A DNA stretch of 17,562 nt from Chloroflexota bacterium (GCA_029777225.1 JAKOSR010000167.1:1-17562), one strand, 5' to 3'. Counted from the stretch's first letter, positions 7,658-15,318 are shown. Notes: generated from the letters alone by a model not told the origin. Translations and numbers: made by a program.

Positions 7658-7730
7658 GCCAACGTAGCTCAGTCGGTAGAGCAGACGCTTCGTAAGCGCC
7701 CGGTCGTGGGTTCAATTCCCTCCGTTGGCT
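7658..7730 (+). tRNA. tRNA-Thr (anticodon CGT)
   Basis: A 73-nt cloverleaf. The acceptor GCCAACG pairs fully with CGTTGGC, the D arm is GCTC/GAGC, the anticodon loop is TTCGTAA (CGT, reading ACG), and the T arm is GTGGG/CCCTC with loop TTCAATT. CCA is not encoded. Two stem positions do not pair: A28-C42 in the anticodon stem (GACGC/GCGCC) and T50-T64 in the T stem. The identity is clear, but these mismatches are unusual. CGT is a supplementary threonine isoacceptor, so some sequence drift could be tolerated. Confidence 0.93.
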
Positions 7731-7731
7731 T

Positions 7732-7762
7732 AAACAAGAGCCGCCATTAGCGGCTCTTGTTT
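7732..7762. terminator. Bidirectional intrinsic terminator (13-bp perfect stem)
   Basis: AAACAAGAGCCGC (7732-7744) and its exact reverse complement (7750-7762) flank the loop CATTA. The outer A/T-rich part of the stem supplies a U-rich 3' side on either strand. It lies between the convergent tRNA-Thr (+) and acyl-CoA synthetase gene (-, stop at 7766) and can serve both. Confidence 0.88.
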
Positions 7763-7765
7763 CTA

Positions 7766-9871
7766 TCACATACCCAGTATGGCGCGGCTGTCCAAAGCCA
7801 GTGCGCCATGGGCTTTCTCATAGACCACCAGGGGATTAATCTCAATTTCCTGGATGCCTGGGTGGGCCAGGGCAAGCTGGGTTAATTTTTCAATAGCGTC
7901 CACCACCGCGTCGATATCCGCGGGGCTGCCCCCACGGTATCCGCGGAGCAGCTTACCTGCCGCGGTTTCATCAATCATCGCGATGATTTCGTCTTTGCCT
8001 AGGGGCGCGATACCCCTGCTGACGTCTTTTACCAGTTCAACCAAGGTCCCGCCCATCCCAAAGAGCATCACCGGGCCAAAGGTCACATCCCGGCTCATGC
8101 CAACGATGACTTCCTGCCCCCTGGGCGCCATAGCTTCCACCATCGCCCCACACAGCCCGGCATCGGGATAGTTTTTGGTAATTCTTGAGGTTATTTCTTC
8201 ATAAGCTACGCGCAATTCCTCTTCGTTCTTGAGGTTTAAAACGATTCCACCTGCGTCCGATTTATGCAGGATTTTTTCAGCGACAACCTTGAGCGCCACT
8301 GGGTAACCCACACGCTCCGCGATTTCGACTGCCTTGGAAACGTTTTCCGCCATCCCCCCTGGCACATTGGGGATTCCGTAAGCATTCAAGAGGTCACGCG
8401 TTTCAGCCTCCCCCAAAGCGGACCCTTTGGGATGGGCTGCGAGCAACCTGTCAACCTCTGCCTTTGCCTTTGGGTCGCCTGTTACCGGTTCTGTCCTGGT
8501 TCTCTCCCGGATGTCCGCGTATTCTTTCAGGGCCTTCAGCACCGGGCCGGCTGCGTCTGGTACGTCATAAACAGGCACTTTGGCCATGTTTAACAGGTCT
8601 GCTGCCTGTTTTGTGGATATGTTCCCCATCAGGCAGGTAAGCATGGTTTTTTGGGTGTTTTTCGCGATTTCAATCCACGCCTGGGCCACGCCGGCTGTGT
8701 CCACCAGCGCCTGCGGCACCAGGATGGGCAACAAAACGTCCACACCGGGGTCATTATCAAGGTTGGAAAGGCTCCAAATGTAATCCTCAGGGCTGACTGA
8801 GCCAAGCATATCCACGGGGTTGGAGACCTGCGCACTGGGGTTCAACCGCGTGCGCAATTTGGCCTGGATATCCGGGTGGATGGTGGCCAGGGTAAACCCA
8901 TTGGAAGCAAGGCTATCAGAGGCGAGCGCGGCCGCGCCGCCGGCGTTGGTGGTGATGGCCACGCGGTTCCCTGATGGCAGGGGCTGACACCCCAACGCCC
9001 AGGCCGCGTTGAACAATTCATGGATGGTATTCACTTCAATTACACCACATTGACGCAAGGCCGCCTGGTAGGCAGCATAAGAGCCCGCGAGCGAACCGGT
9101 ATGGGAGCTGACGGCCTTGGCGCCGGCTTCATTCTTGCCCGCTTTCAGGAATACCACCGGCTTGCGCGCGGTCACCTCCCGCGCGATTTGCATAAACCGC
9201 GGGCCGTCTTTTAGGCCTTCCACGTACATCGCAATCACCTTTACGTTGGAGTCCTCGCCGAAATACTCCAGCATGTCGGCTTCACTGACATCCATCTCAT
9301 TCCCCAGGCTGGCAAAGTGAGAAAAACCGATGTGGGTGTCCGCTATCAAGTCAATCACACCCCCACAAATGGCGCCGGATTGCGAAATAAACGCGATTGG
9401 GCCGGGGTCCGGGAGACCCTTGATGAAGGTGGTATTCAAGCCAGTGCGAATGTCGACGGTTCCAACGCAATTCGGGCCAACCACGCGCATGCCATAACGC
9501 TTGGCTACCTCGTGAGCGGCATCTTCAACGGCCGCGCCTTCCGGTCCCAGCTCTTTAAACCCGCCCGTTATTATGATGACCGCCTTGATGCCACGCTCCC
9601 CACATGCCGTCAGGTTCTCAAGAATGGTCGTCACTGGCAGCACAATGACTGCCAGGTCAACCGGGTCGGGCACATCGGTCACGGATGGATAGGCTTTTAA
9701 CCCCAACACTTCCGCCGCGTTCGGGTTGACAGGATAGACTTGACCGGCATAGTGATATTTCAGCAGGTTCTCGACTATCCCATAGCTAAGTTTCTTGGGA
9801 TTGGTGGAAGCGCCCAGGATGGCGACACCCCTGGCGTTAAAAAATGGCGAAAGCGTTGAAGACTGGCTCAT
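7766..9871 (-). CDS. ADP-forming acetate/acyl-CoA synthetase, fused alpha-beta
   Basis: Predicted to convert acyl-CoA + ADP + Pi to acid + CoA + ATP (reversible), a substrate-level phosphorylation step common in anaerobes. The 701-residue fusion has an N-terminal CoA-binding Rossmann domain (GVAILGASTNPKKLSYGIVENL, ~15-36). The succinyl-CoA-ligase-like region carries SSHTGSLAGS, in which H257 matches the phosphorylated histidine of this family. A linker near 450-480 is followed by a C-terminal ATP-grasp domain (ALKVVAEKILHKSDAGG, ~526-542, with H536; EIEINPLVVYE, ~675-685). There is no C-terminal GNAT domain, so it is not a Pat-type acetyltransferase. The acid substrate (acetate, propionate, branched or aryl acids) cannot be told. 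GGAGG lies just 3 nt before ATG 9871. It is monocistronic between its own promoter and the terminator at 7732-7762. Confidence 0.9.
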   Translation of the reverse strand: MSQSSTLSPFFNARGVAILGASTNPKKLSYGIVENLLKYHYAGQVYPVNPNAAEVLGLKAYPSVTDVPDPVDLAVIVLPVTTILENLTACGERGIKAVIIITGGFKELGPEGAAVEDAAHEVAKRYGMRVVGPNCVGTVDIRTGLNTTFIKGLPDPGPIAFISQSGAICGGVIDLIADTHIGFSHFASLGNEMDVSEADMLEYFGEDSNVKVIAMYVEGLKDGPRFMQIAREVTARKPVVFLKAGKNEAGAKAVSSHTGSLAGSYAAYQAALRQCGVIEVNTIHELFNAAWALGCQPLPSGNRVAITTNAGGAAALASDSLASNGFTLATIHPDIQAKLRTRLNPSAQVSNPVDMLGSVSPEDYIWSLSNLDNDPGVDVLLPILVPQALVDTAGVAQAWIEIAKNTQKTMLTCLMGNISTKQAADLLNMAKVPVYDVPDAAGPVLKALKEYADIRERTRTEPVTGDPKAKAEVDRLLAAHPKGSALGEAETRDLLNAYGIPNVPGGMAENVSKAVEIAERVGYPVALKVVAEKILHKSDAGGIVLNLKNEEELRVAYEEITSRITKNYPDAGLCGAMVEAMAPRGQEVIVGMSRDVTFGPVMLFGMGGTLVELVKDVSRGIAPLGKDEIIAMIDETAAGKLLRGYRGGSPADIDAVVDAIEKLTQLALAHPGIQEIEINPLVVYEKAHGALALDSRAILGM

Positions 9872-9903
9872 GTTCCTCCGTCTTTTCAGGTTAGATACCA
9901 GAA

Positions 9904-9933
9904 ATTATATCAAGCGCTACGGCAGGCGTTCAA
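9904..9933 (-). promoter_or_regulatory. Promoter of the acyl-CoA synthetase gene
   Basis: Read on the minus strand: TTGAAC (9928-9933), an 18-bp spacer, then TATAAT (9904-9909) preceded by TGA (extended -10 form). The expected start near 9897 leaves a leader of about 26 nt to the ATG, containing the GGAGG site. Confidence 0.72.
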
Positions 9934-9957
9934 CCGAAAGCTGGGCGTAAGAGACGT

Positions 9958-9963
9958 TATAAT
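9958..9963 (+). promoter_or_regulatory. Probable -10 box of the helicase/nuclease operon
   Basis: A perfect TATAAT 20 nt before ATG 9984, with no convincing -35 at 16-18 bp. Transcription from ~9970 would give a leader of about 14 nt holding only a weak GGG as a ribosome site. It is divergent from the minus-strand promoter at 9904-9933, about 25 bp apart. Confidence 0.45.
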
Positions 9964-9983
9964 TCCCCCAGGGTAAATCAAAA

Positions 9984-12119
9984 ATGACGCAAAACCAGAC
10001 CGACTTTCCCCTCTCCACAGTTAACTGGACAGCGCAGCAATCCCGCCTGCTCGCAAGTAAAACTGCCGGCAGCCTGTTTGTCACTGGAGAAGCGGGCATG
10101 GGAAAGACTACAGCCAGCGCATTTTTTCTTCGTCAACGCGTCCTGGAAGAGGGGAAAAAACAAGAGTCATTCCTGGTCCTCCTTCCTCAGCTAACTTTGT
10201 CGGAACCTTACCAAAAAGCCCTGGAGGGTTTGCCTTATGAGATGAGTTCACGGGTCAGTATCCGGACGATGAACGGGCTGGCACGCCGGATGGTCAGCCT
10301 CTTTTGGCCGCTCATCAGCACCCAGGCGGGCTTCCAACACCCATACCGGGCTCCCCGTTTTTTGAACCTGGAAACCTCGCAATATTACATTGCTAAAATC
10401 GTGGAGCCGATGATTAACCAGGGCGCGTTCAGCACGGTTACTCTCAAACGAACCCTGCTTTACACGCAACTTTTGGATAATCTCAACAAATCCGCATTGG
10501 TGGGTTTCCCTTATACGGACATATCCAGCCGGTTAAGCGGGGCGTGGGTGGGAGAAGGCGCGCAAATCAACGTCTACCAGGATGTTCAATATGCCATCAC
10601 ACAGTTTAGGGACTTGTGCCTGCGCGAAAACCTGGTCGACTTCTCACTTCAGATAGAGCTCTTCAACAAGTACGTTTGGAACGAGGAAATACCCAAAAGA
10701 TACCTAACCGGGATGTTCCAACACCTCATCTACGACAATCTTGAAGAAGACGCCCCCTTCGCGCACGATATCATCCAGAATTGGCTCCCTCACTTCAGGA
10801 GTGCCCTGTTAATCCAGGACACCAACGCGGGGTATCGGAATTTCCTCGGTGCGGATCCTATTTCTGCTGCACGATTTGAGAACCTTATTGATGGCTCGAT
10901 TCACTTTGTTGAGGCGCCTGGTTCATCACCAGGTATACAAAAGCTCAAGCAGGCCTTCCTGGATTTACGCGAGCATAAGCCAGCCTCAGACAACTTGTCG
11001 ATATCTGAGCTGTCCGACGTCCTGGTGCTTCCACGCAATCAAACTCGTTTTTTTCCACAATTGATGGACCAAATCGCGGAAGCGGTTGCCAGGTTGATTG
11101 AAAAAGGCGTTGAACCGGGTGAAATTGTCATCCTTGCTCCTTTCATCTCAGACGCGCTGAGCCTGGGGCTAAGCCACCGACTGGAGGCCAAGGGGATTGA
11201 TTCCATCGTGCATCGCCCCACGCAGCCCATGGTGGAACAGCCGGCCATTCAAACGATGTTGACGCTTATTCAACTGGCACATCCAGAGTGGAAGCTGTTC
11301 CCATCGCGCTTGCAGCTCATCAACAGCCTGGTGATGTCCATCGACGGGTTGGATTTGGTGCGAGCGCACCTGCTGGGAAAGCTCTACAATGCCGACCTCG
11401 GCAAGCTTTCTCTCATAGGACAATTGTCCCAGGCAGAAAAAGCCCGTATACCCGAATTTATTGCTCAACGCTACGACCAATTGGTGACTTGGTTTGGGGA
11501 TGCTGGCCGTGAGGAACCGTTGGACGTATTTTTATCCAGGCTTTTTGGCGAGTTGCTCTCCCAGCGTGGTTTTGGCTTCCATGCTGACCTCGCGCAGGGG
11601 CAATCGGTGGCCAGGCTCATCGAGTCCTACACCAAGTTTGTAGCTGTGTTGAGCGCACCAGGCGCGGAAGCGCTCGATCCGGGCGCTGAATTCACCCGCA
11701 GCCTGCTGAGTGGCTTGATTTCCGCGCTGTTCACGGAGGACTGGATGTACCGTGACCCGGCCAAGGTGTTAATTACACCCACGCTGGTGTTCCTGATGCA
11801 AAACCAGACGGTGGACTACCAGTTTTGGCTGCAGATTGGTTCCTCAGGCTGGTATACCAGGCTTGAGCAACCCCTCACCCACCCCTACGTGTTGAGCAGA
11901 AACTGGATTGAGGGCCAAAAGTGGACCTATAACGAGGAGTTGGACCTGGCCAGGAAGAACCTCTCAACCACTGTGCAGGGGTTATTGACCCGTTGCCGCA
12001 AGCGGGTGTATACAGGATTGAGCACTTTCGATGAATCCGGCAAGGAAGAACGCGGCCTGTTAATGAACAACATCCAGACGCTCTACCGCCAGGCCTTGCG
12101 AGGGATACCGCATGGATAA
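9984..12119 (+). CDS. UvrD-like SF1 helicase/ATPase, divergent, first subunit of a helicase-nuclease operon
   Basis: A 711-residue protein with a good Walker A (GEAGMGKTT, 35-43), a motif Ia-like LVLLPQLTLSEPYQ (64-77) and IRTMNGLARRM (93-103). The motif II position is divergent: HLIYDNLEEDAP (247-258) instead of DExxD. A motif III-like LLIQDTNAGYRNFLGADP (275-292) follows. Motif V is not recognisable. The motif VI position holds only LLTRCRKRVYTG (667-678), and the protein ends soon after. It has no nuclease domain. It therefore resembles an AddB/RecC-like partner whose C-terminal helicase core has decayed, though it probably still binds ATP. It is first in an operon, with ATG of the next gene overlapping its stop by 8 nt. 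Alternatively it could be an independent clade of active UvrD-like proteins with a variant Walker B. The family assignment is by motif only. Confidence 0.78.
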   Translation: MTQNQTDFPLSTVNWTAQQSRLLASKTAGSLFVTGEAGMGKTTASAFFLRQRVLEEGKKQESFLVLLPQLTLSEPYQKALEGLPYEMSSRVSIRTMNGLARRMVSLFWPLISTQAGFQHPYRAPRFLNLETSQYYIAKIVEPMINQGAFSTVTLKRTLLYTQLLDNLNKSALVGFPYTDISSRLSGAWVGEGAQINVYQDVQYAITQFRDLCLRENLVDFSLQIELFNKYVWNEEIPKRYLTGMFQHLIYDNLEEDAPFAHDIIQNWLPHFRSALLIQDTNAGYRNFLGADPISAARFENLIDGSIHFVEAPGSSPGIQKLKQAFLDLREHKPASDNLSISELSDVLVLPRNQTRFFPQLMDQIAEAVARLIEKGVEPGEIVILAPFISDALSLGLSHRLEAKGIDSIVHRPTQPMVEQPAIQTMLTLIQLAHPEWKLFPSRLQLINSLVMSIDGLDLVRAHLLGKLYNADLGKLSLIGQLSQAEKARIPEFIAQRYDQLVTWFGDAGREEPLDVFLSRLFGELLSQRGFGFHADLAQGQSVARLIESYTKFVAVLSAPGAEALDPGAEFTRSLLSGLISALFTEDWMYRDPAKVLITPTLVFLMQNQTVDYQFWLQIGSSGWYTRLEQPLTHPYVLSRNWIEGQKWTYNEELDLARKNLSTTVQGLLTRCRKRVYTGLSTFDESGKEERGLLMNNIQTLYRQALRGIPHG

Positions 12120-14340
12120 GCCGACTTTGCGTGCTTCGCAACAGGAAGTGCTGCGATATAAAAGCGGGAAAATGGGCATATCCGCTGTGCCTGGTGCCGG
12201 CAAAACCTGGACTCTCTCGCAGTTGGCCGCGAAGCTCATCCTGGAGAAAGACCTTGAGCCTGACCAGGAAATCCTCGTGGTCACGTTTTCCAATTCAGCA
12301 GCAGACAATTTCGCCTCCAGGATTGCCACGTTTTTGGGTGAGGCCGGTTTGCTGGAAGGAATTGGCTATCGCGTCCGGACGCTGCACGCGCTGGCAAACG
12401 ATATTCTGCACGAGCGCCCTGAGATTGCCGGCCTCTCAGAGAGTTACACCATATTGGATGAATCCGAAGGAATCGTGCTTAGAAACGATTTGGTAAATTC
12501 CTACCTGGCCTTGAACCCGGACGCGTTTTCCGGGCTTTTCGATCCATCACTCAGCGCAAAGAAAATTGCCGAACACAGGCAAAAGCGACTGCCAGGTTTG
12601 TTGAACGATTTGGCCATCGCCTACATACGAACGGCCAAGGATAATCAACTTGGTGTTGAGGAGATGGAAGCCGTCCTTAGGAACAACCCACAGCAATCCG
12701 AGTTGATTGAGTTTGGTCAACAAATCTACCGCGACTACCAGGCTTCACTCAATTACCGCGGCGCGGTGGACTTTGATGACCTCATCCGCCTGGCCATGCG
12801 ATGTCTTGTGAATGACAATGACTTGCTGCTGCAGTTGCGCTACCGCTGGCCAATCATCCTGGAAGATGAGGCACAGGATTCCAGCCAGTTGCAGCAAGAA
12901 ATCCTCAGCCTGCTCACCGGCGATGAAGGCAATTGGGTCAGGGTTGGAGACCCCAACCAGGCAATTTTCGAAAGCTTCACAACGGCCAACCCAAATCTAC
13001 TCAAGCGTTTTCTGGCAATGGATGATGTCCTCTCGCTCGACCTACCCGAATCCGGTCGCTCGAGTGAACCCATTATTAAGCTTGCTAATACGCTCAGCAC
13101 CTGGGTCCAGGAGGCACATCCCAATATGTGGGTGCGGGACGCGCTCTCGCTACCACTCATCCAACCAACCAAGGCAGACGACCCCCAGGCCAATCCGCCG
13201 ACTGAGCCGGACGCCCTGGTGCTCGTCCAGGAAAAAATGAACCCGCAGCAGGAAGGAAAATACCTGGCATCCAAGGTAAAGGAATACCTGGAACAGCATC
13301 CAGACCGCACCCTGGCTGTGTTGGCATACAGCAATTCGAGGGTGGCGCAACTGGCGGATGAATTCAGGGCAAACCATCTCAACGTGGTGGATGCTTTGAT
13401 GAAATTACCAGAATCGACGCGACTTTCCGCGGGAACGCTCTCCCACATGCTTTCGTATATATTCCAACCTTTGGACGCGGCAAAGCTGGGCAAGGTTTTC
13501 ACCGTATTTCACCGGCACGAGAAAGAGGACCCCGCGTGCTGGGCCAAGGTAGAGAGGCTTTCCAAGCTAATCAGCAGTTGTGACAAGGTTGAGGATTTCT
13601 TATACCCTGAAGCACGAAACGACTGGCTCACTCTACAGGAATCCACATTAGAAGACGACGAAATTGCTGACCTGGGCCGGTTCAAACAAGCTGTTCAGAG
13701 CTGGTTGTACTATTCCAGGCTGCCCATGGACCAGTTGATATTGTTGATTGTTCAGGACATGAACCTTGACCCATTCGAACTGGCCACGGTTCACAAGGTG
13801 TCTTTGTTGATTCGTGACACGCAACGCACACATCCGGACTGGAGCGCTGAATTGCTGCTTGAAGAAATCAAGAAAATCGCGAGGAATGAGCGCGCTTTCC
13901 AGACCTTGTCGGAAAGTGAAATTGGCTTTGACCCAAACCAGTATCCTGGCAAGGTGGTCGTCTCCACATTCCACCGGTCCAAGGGCTTGGAATGGGACAA
14001 GGTTTTTCTGAGCTCCGTGAACGATTATGACTTCCCATCCGGGGATGATTCCGATTATTATCGCGGTGAGCCATGGTTCCTGGAGGGCAGGCAGAACCCC
14101 CAGGCTGACATGCTCTGGGAACTGAAAAACATTATCAAAGGTGAAGAGCACAATCTCGATTCCGGTTACCTCCCACACCTGCAAGCCCGGAATGATATCG
14201 CCAGGGAGCGGCTAAGGTTGCTCTATGTGGGCATCACGAGGGCGAAGCGCTCGCTCACTATTACGTGGAACTCGGGTAAAAGAGGCACCGCGGACGCCGC
14301 GTTGGCCCTCAAAACCCTTTGGGAGGCAACCGATGGCTGA
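12112..14340 (+). CDS. UvrD/PcrA-type SF1A ATP-dependent DNA helicase (AddA-like, no nuclease domain)
   Basis: The 742-residue protein carries the full superfamily 1A motif set. These are Q10 (Q motif), AVPGAGKTW (25-33), VVTFSNSAADN (57-67), VDFDDLIRLA (219-228), ILEDEAQDSSQLQ (249-261, motif II), VRVGDPNQAIF (276-286, motif III), R316 in PESGRSSEP (motif IV), VSTFHRSKGLEWDKVF (617-632, motif V) and LLYVGITRAKRSL (703-715, motif VI). All catalytic residues expected for 3'-5' translocation are present. The protein ends just after motif VI, so it lacks the C-terminal RecB-type nuclease that AddA or RecB would have; that activity is encoded by the next gene. ATG 12112 overlaps the upstream stop by 8 nt, with AGGG at 12101-12104 as its ribosome site. 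It is probably the motor of the complex. Confidence 0.92.
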   Translation: MDKPTLRASQQEVLRYKSGKMGISAVPGAGKTWTLSQLAAKLILEKDLEPDQEILVVTFSNSAADNFASRIATFLGEAGLLEGIGYRVRTLHALANDILHERPEIAGLSESYTILDESEGIVLRNDLVNSYLALNPDAFSGLFDPSLSAKKIAEHRQKRLPGLLNDLAIAYIRTAKDNQLGVEEMEAVLRNNPQQSELIEFGQQIYRDYQASLNYRGAVDFDDLIRLAMRCLVNDNDLLLQLRYRWPIILEDEAQDSSQLQQEILSLLTGDEGNWVRVGDPNQAIFESFTTANPNLLKRFLAMDDVLSLDLPESGRSSEPIIKLANTLSTWVQEAHPNMWVRDALSLPLIQPTKADDPQANPPTEPDALVLVQEKMNPQQEGKYLASKVKEYLEQHPDRTLAVLAYSNSRVAQLADEFRANHLNVVDALMKLPESTRLSAGTLSHMLSYIFQPLDAAKLGKVFTVFHRHEKEDPACWAKVERLSKLISSCDKVEDFLYPEARNDWLTLQESTLEDDEIADLGRFKQAVQSWLYYSRLPMDQLILLIVQDMNLDPFELATVHKVSLLIRDTQRTHPDWSAELLLEEIKKIARNERAFQTLSESEIGFDPNQYPGKVVVSTFHRSKGLEWDKVFLSSVNDYDFPSGDDSDYYRGEPWFLEGRQNPQADMLWELKNIIKGEEHNLDSGYLPHLQARNDIARERLRLLYVGITRAKRSLTITWNSGKRGTADAALALKTLWEATDG
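14321..14326 (+). promoter_or_regulatory. Shine-Dalgarno site for the nuclease gene
   Basis: GGGAGG lies inside the 3' end of the helicase gene, 6 nt before ATG 14333. It sets the nuclease start there rather than at an in-frame ATG at 14225, which lies deep within the helicase gene and has no site. Confidence 0.75.
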
Positions 14341-15193
14341 GGCACTTTCATTGCCAACCGATTTCTCTTTCAACCAGAGCAACCTGGAATCTTACCTGGC
14401 TTGCAAACGCCAATTTCAGTTACGATACGTCAGGAAGCTGGTGTGGCCGGCCCAGACCACCAGCGATACCAAAAGGTTTGAAGCGGACAGGCAGGCTGGC
14501 ATTCGTTTCCACTTGTTGATCCACCAGTACTTCCTGGGGGTGAAACTGGAGAGGCTGCTGGAAGTGGCGCAGAACGACCCTGATGAACGCGTAAATAGTT
14601 GGTTTGATGGTTTCCTCGCGCAGTTCCACGAAGGTTTAACCGGTCACTGCCTGCCGGAATTTACCCTCGTCGCCTCCGTGGCGGGGCACGCGCTCACCGC
14701 CAAGTACGACCTGCTGCGTTGGACTGGAGAAGAGGTCGTTATTTACGATTGGAAAACATCCTTCCTGCCTGTGCCCCTGGACCGCGAGAAAATCAAGGTC
14801 AGGCTGAATGCCAGGATGCAGAGCAAGGTATTACCGCTGGTAGCCTGGCTTACTCGATGGCCGGATGGTGAGCAAAACCTTGAGCGAAAGATAACCCTCT
14901 CCTACTGGGAAGCGCGTGATCCTGGCAACCCCATCTTTTTACCATATGACGCCCAGAGCGCCGTGTTGGATGGCCAGGTAATCCAGAACCTCATTAGGGA
15001 GATTACCACCACCCCACTGGAGCAGTTCTTTCAAACCAATGATGAACGGAAATGCCTGCATTGTACATATCGGTCTTATTGCCAACGGGGGATCAGGGCG
15101 GGAGACTATAATGAGGTGGACACCGAAGGCATGCCATTTACCGAGGATTTATGGACGCAGGCAGAAAGCGAATTACTGTCTGAAGAGCTATAA
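14333..15193 (+). CDS. RecB/Cas4-type PD-(D/E)XK nuclease with predicted 4Fe-4S cluster
   Basis: A 286-residue single-domain nuclease. PD-(D/E)XK residues in order are H60 or H64 in FHLLIHQYF, D126 in LTAKYDLL, D139-W-K141 in VVIYDWKT, and Q163 in RMQSKVLPL (the RecB-family Q motif). One N-terminal cysteine (C24, YLACKRQF) and a C-terminal CLHCTYRSYC (C241, C244, C250) give the C...CxxCx5C pattern that binds a 4Fe-4S cluster in AddB and Cas4. The size and layout match the detached C-terminal nuclease domain of AddB, so it likely cuts DNA unwound by the two helicase proteins upstream. The start at ATG 14333 has GGGAGG 6 nt before it and overlaps the helicase stop by 8 nt. No cas genes are nearby, so a Cas4 role is unlikely. 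Confidence 0.88.
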   Translation: MAEALSLPTDFSFNQSNLESYLACKRQFQLRYVRKLVWPAQTTSDTKRFEADRQAGIRFHLLIHQYFLGVKLERLLEVAQNDPDERVNSWFDGFLAQFHEGLTGHCLPEFTLVASVAGHALTAKYDLLRWTGEEVVIYDWKTSFLPVPLDREKIKVRLNARMQSKVLPLVAWLTRWPDGEQNLERKITLSYWEARDPGNPIFLPYDAQSAVLDGQVIQNLIREITTTPLEQFFQTNDERKCLHCTYRSYCQRGIRAGDYNEVDTEGMPFTEDLWTQAESELLSEEL

Positions 15194-15210
15194 AAACTGG
15201 CACGCGCCAG
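15192..15210 (-). terminator. Intrinsic terminator of tRNA-Val, overlapping the nuclease stop codon
   Basis: On the minus strand, CTGGC-GCGT-GCCAG is followed by TTTTT, about 27 nt past the tRNA 3' end. The T run is the complement of 15192-15196, which includes the last two bases of the plus-strand nuclease stop (TAA, 15191-15193). The stem is short (5 bp) but GC-rich. Confidence 0.6.
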
Positions 15211-15237
15211 CCGCAAACTGAACAGTTAAACTGGAAA

Positions 15238-15311
15238 TGGGCAGAACAGGGCTCGAACCTGCGACCTCATCTGTGTAAAAGATGCGCTCTAACCAACTGA
15301 GCTATCCGCCC
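15238..15311 (-). tRNA. tRNA-Val (anticodon TAC)
   Basis: A 74-nt cloverleaf on the minus strand. The acceptor is GGGCGGA/TCTGCCC (one G-T wobble) with discriminator A, and the D arm is GCTC/GAGC. The anticodon stem CATCT/AGATG has loop TTTACAC (TAC, reading GTA/GTG). The T arm is GCAGG/CCTGT with a standard TTCGAGC loop. All stems pair; CCA is not encoded. Confidence 0.96.
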
Positions 15312-15318
15312 GAGAGGC

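Noticed and set aside
12840..13502. 220-codon minus-strand open frame inside the helicase gene
   Set aside because: Antisense shadow of the UvrD-like gene, Ser/Arg-biased translation typical of a reverse frame.
14225..14332. N-terminal extension of the nuclease starting at ATG 14225
   Set aside because: It would overlap the helicase by over 100 nt, has no ribosome site and reads as Arg-rich out-of-frame sequence; GGGAGG precedes ATG 14333 at ideal spacing.
14333..15193. Nuclease considered as Cas4 of a CRISPR system
   Set aside because: The motif set fits Cas4, but no cas1, cas2 or array is present and the gene is locked in an operon with two helicase proteins.
9984..15193. Helicase/nuclease operon considered as a phage-defence island
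   Set aside because: No toxin, methyltransferase, integrase or composition shift is visible; a repair role is simpler. It remains possible but unsupported by the sequence.
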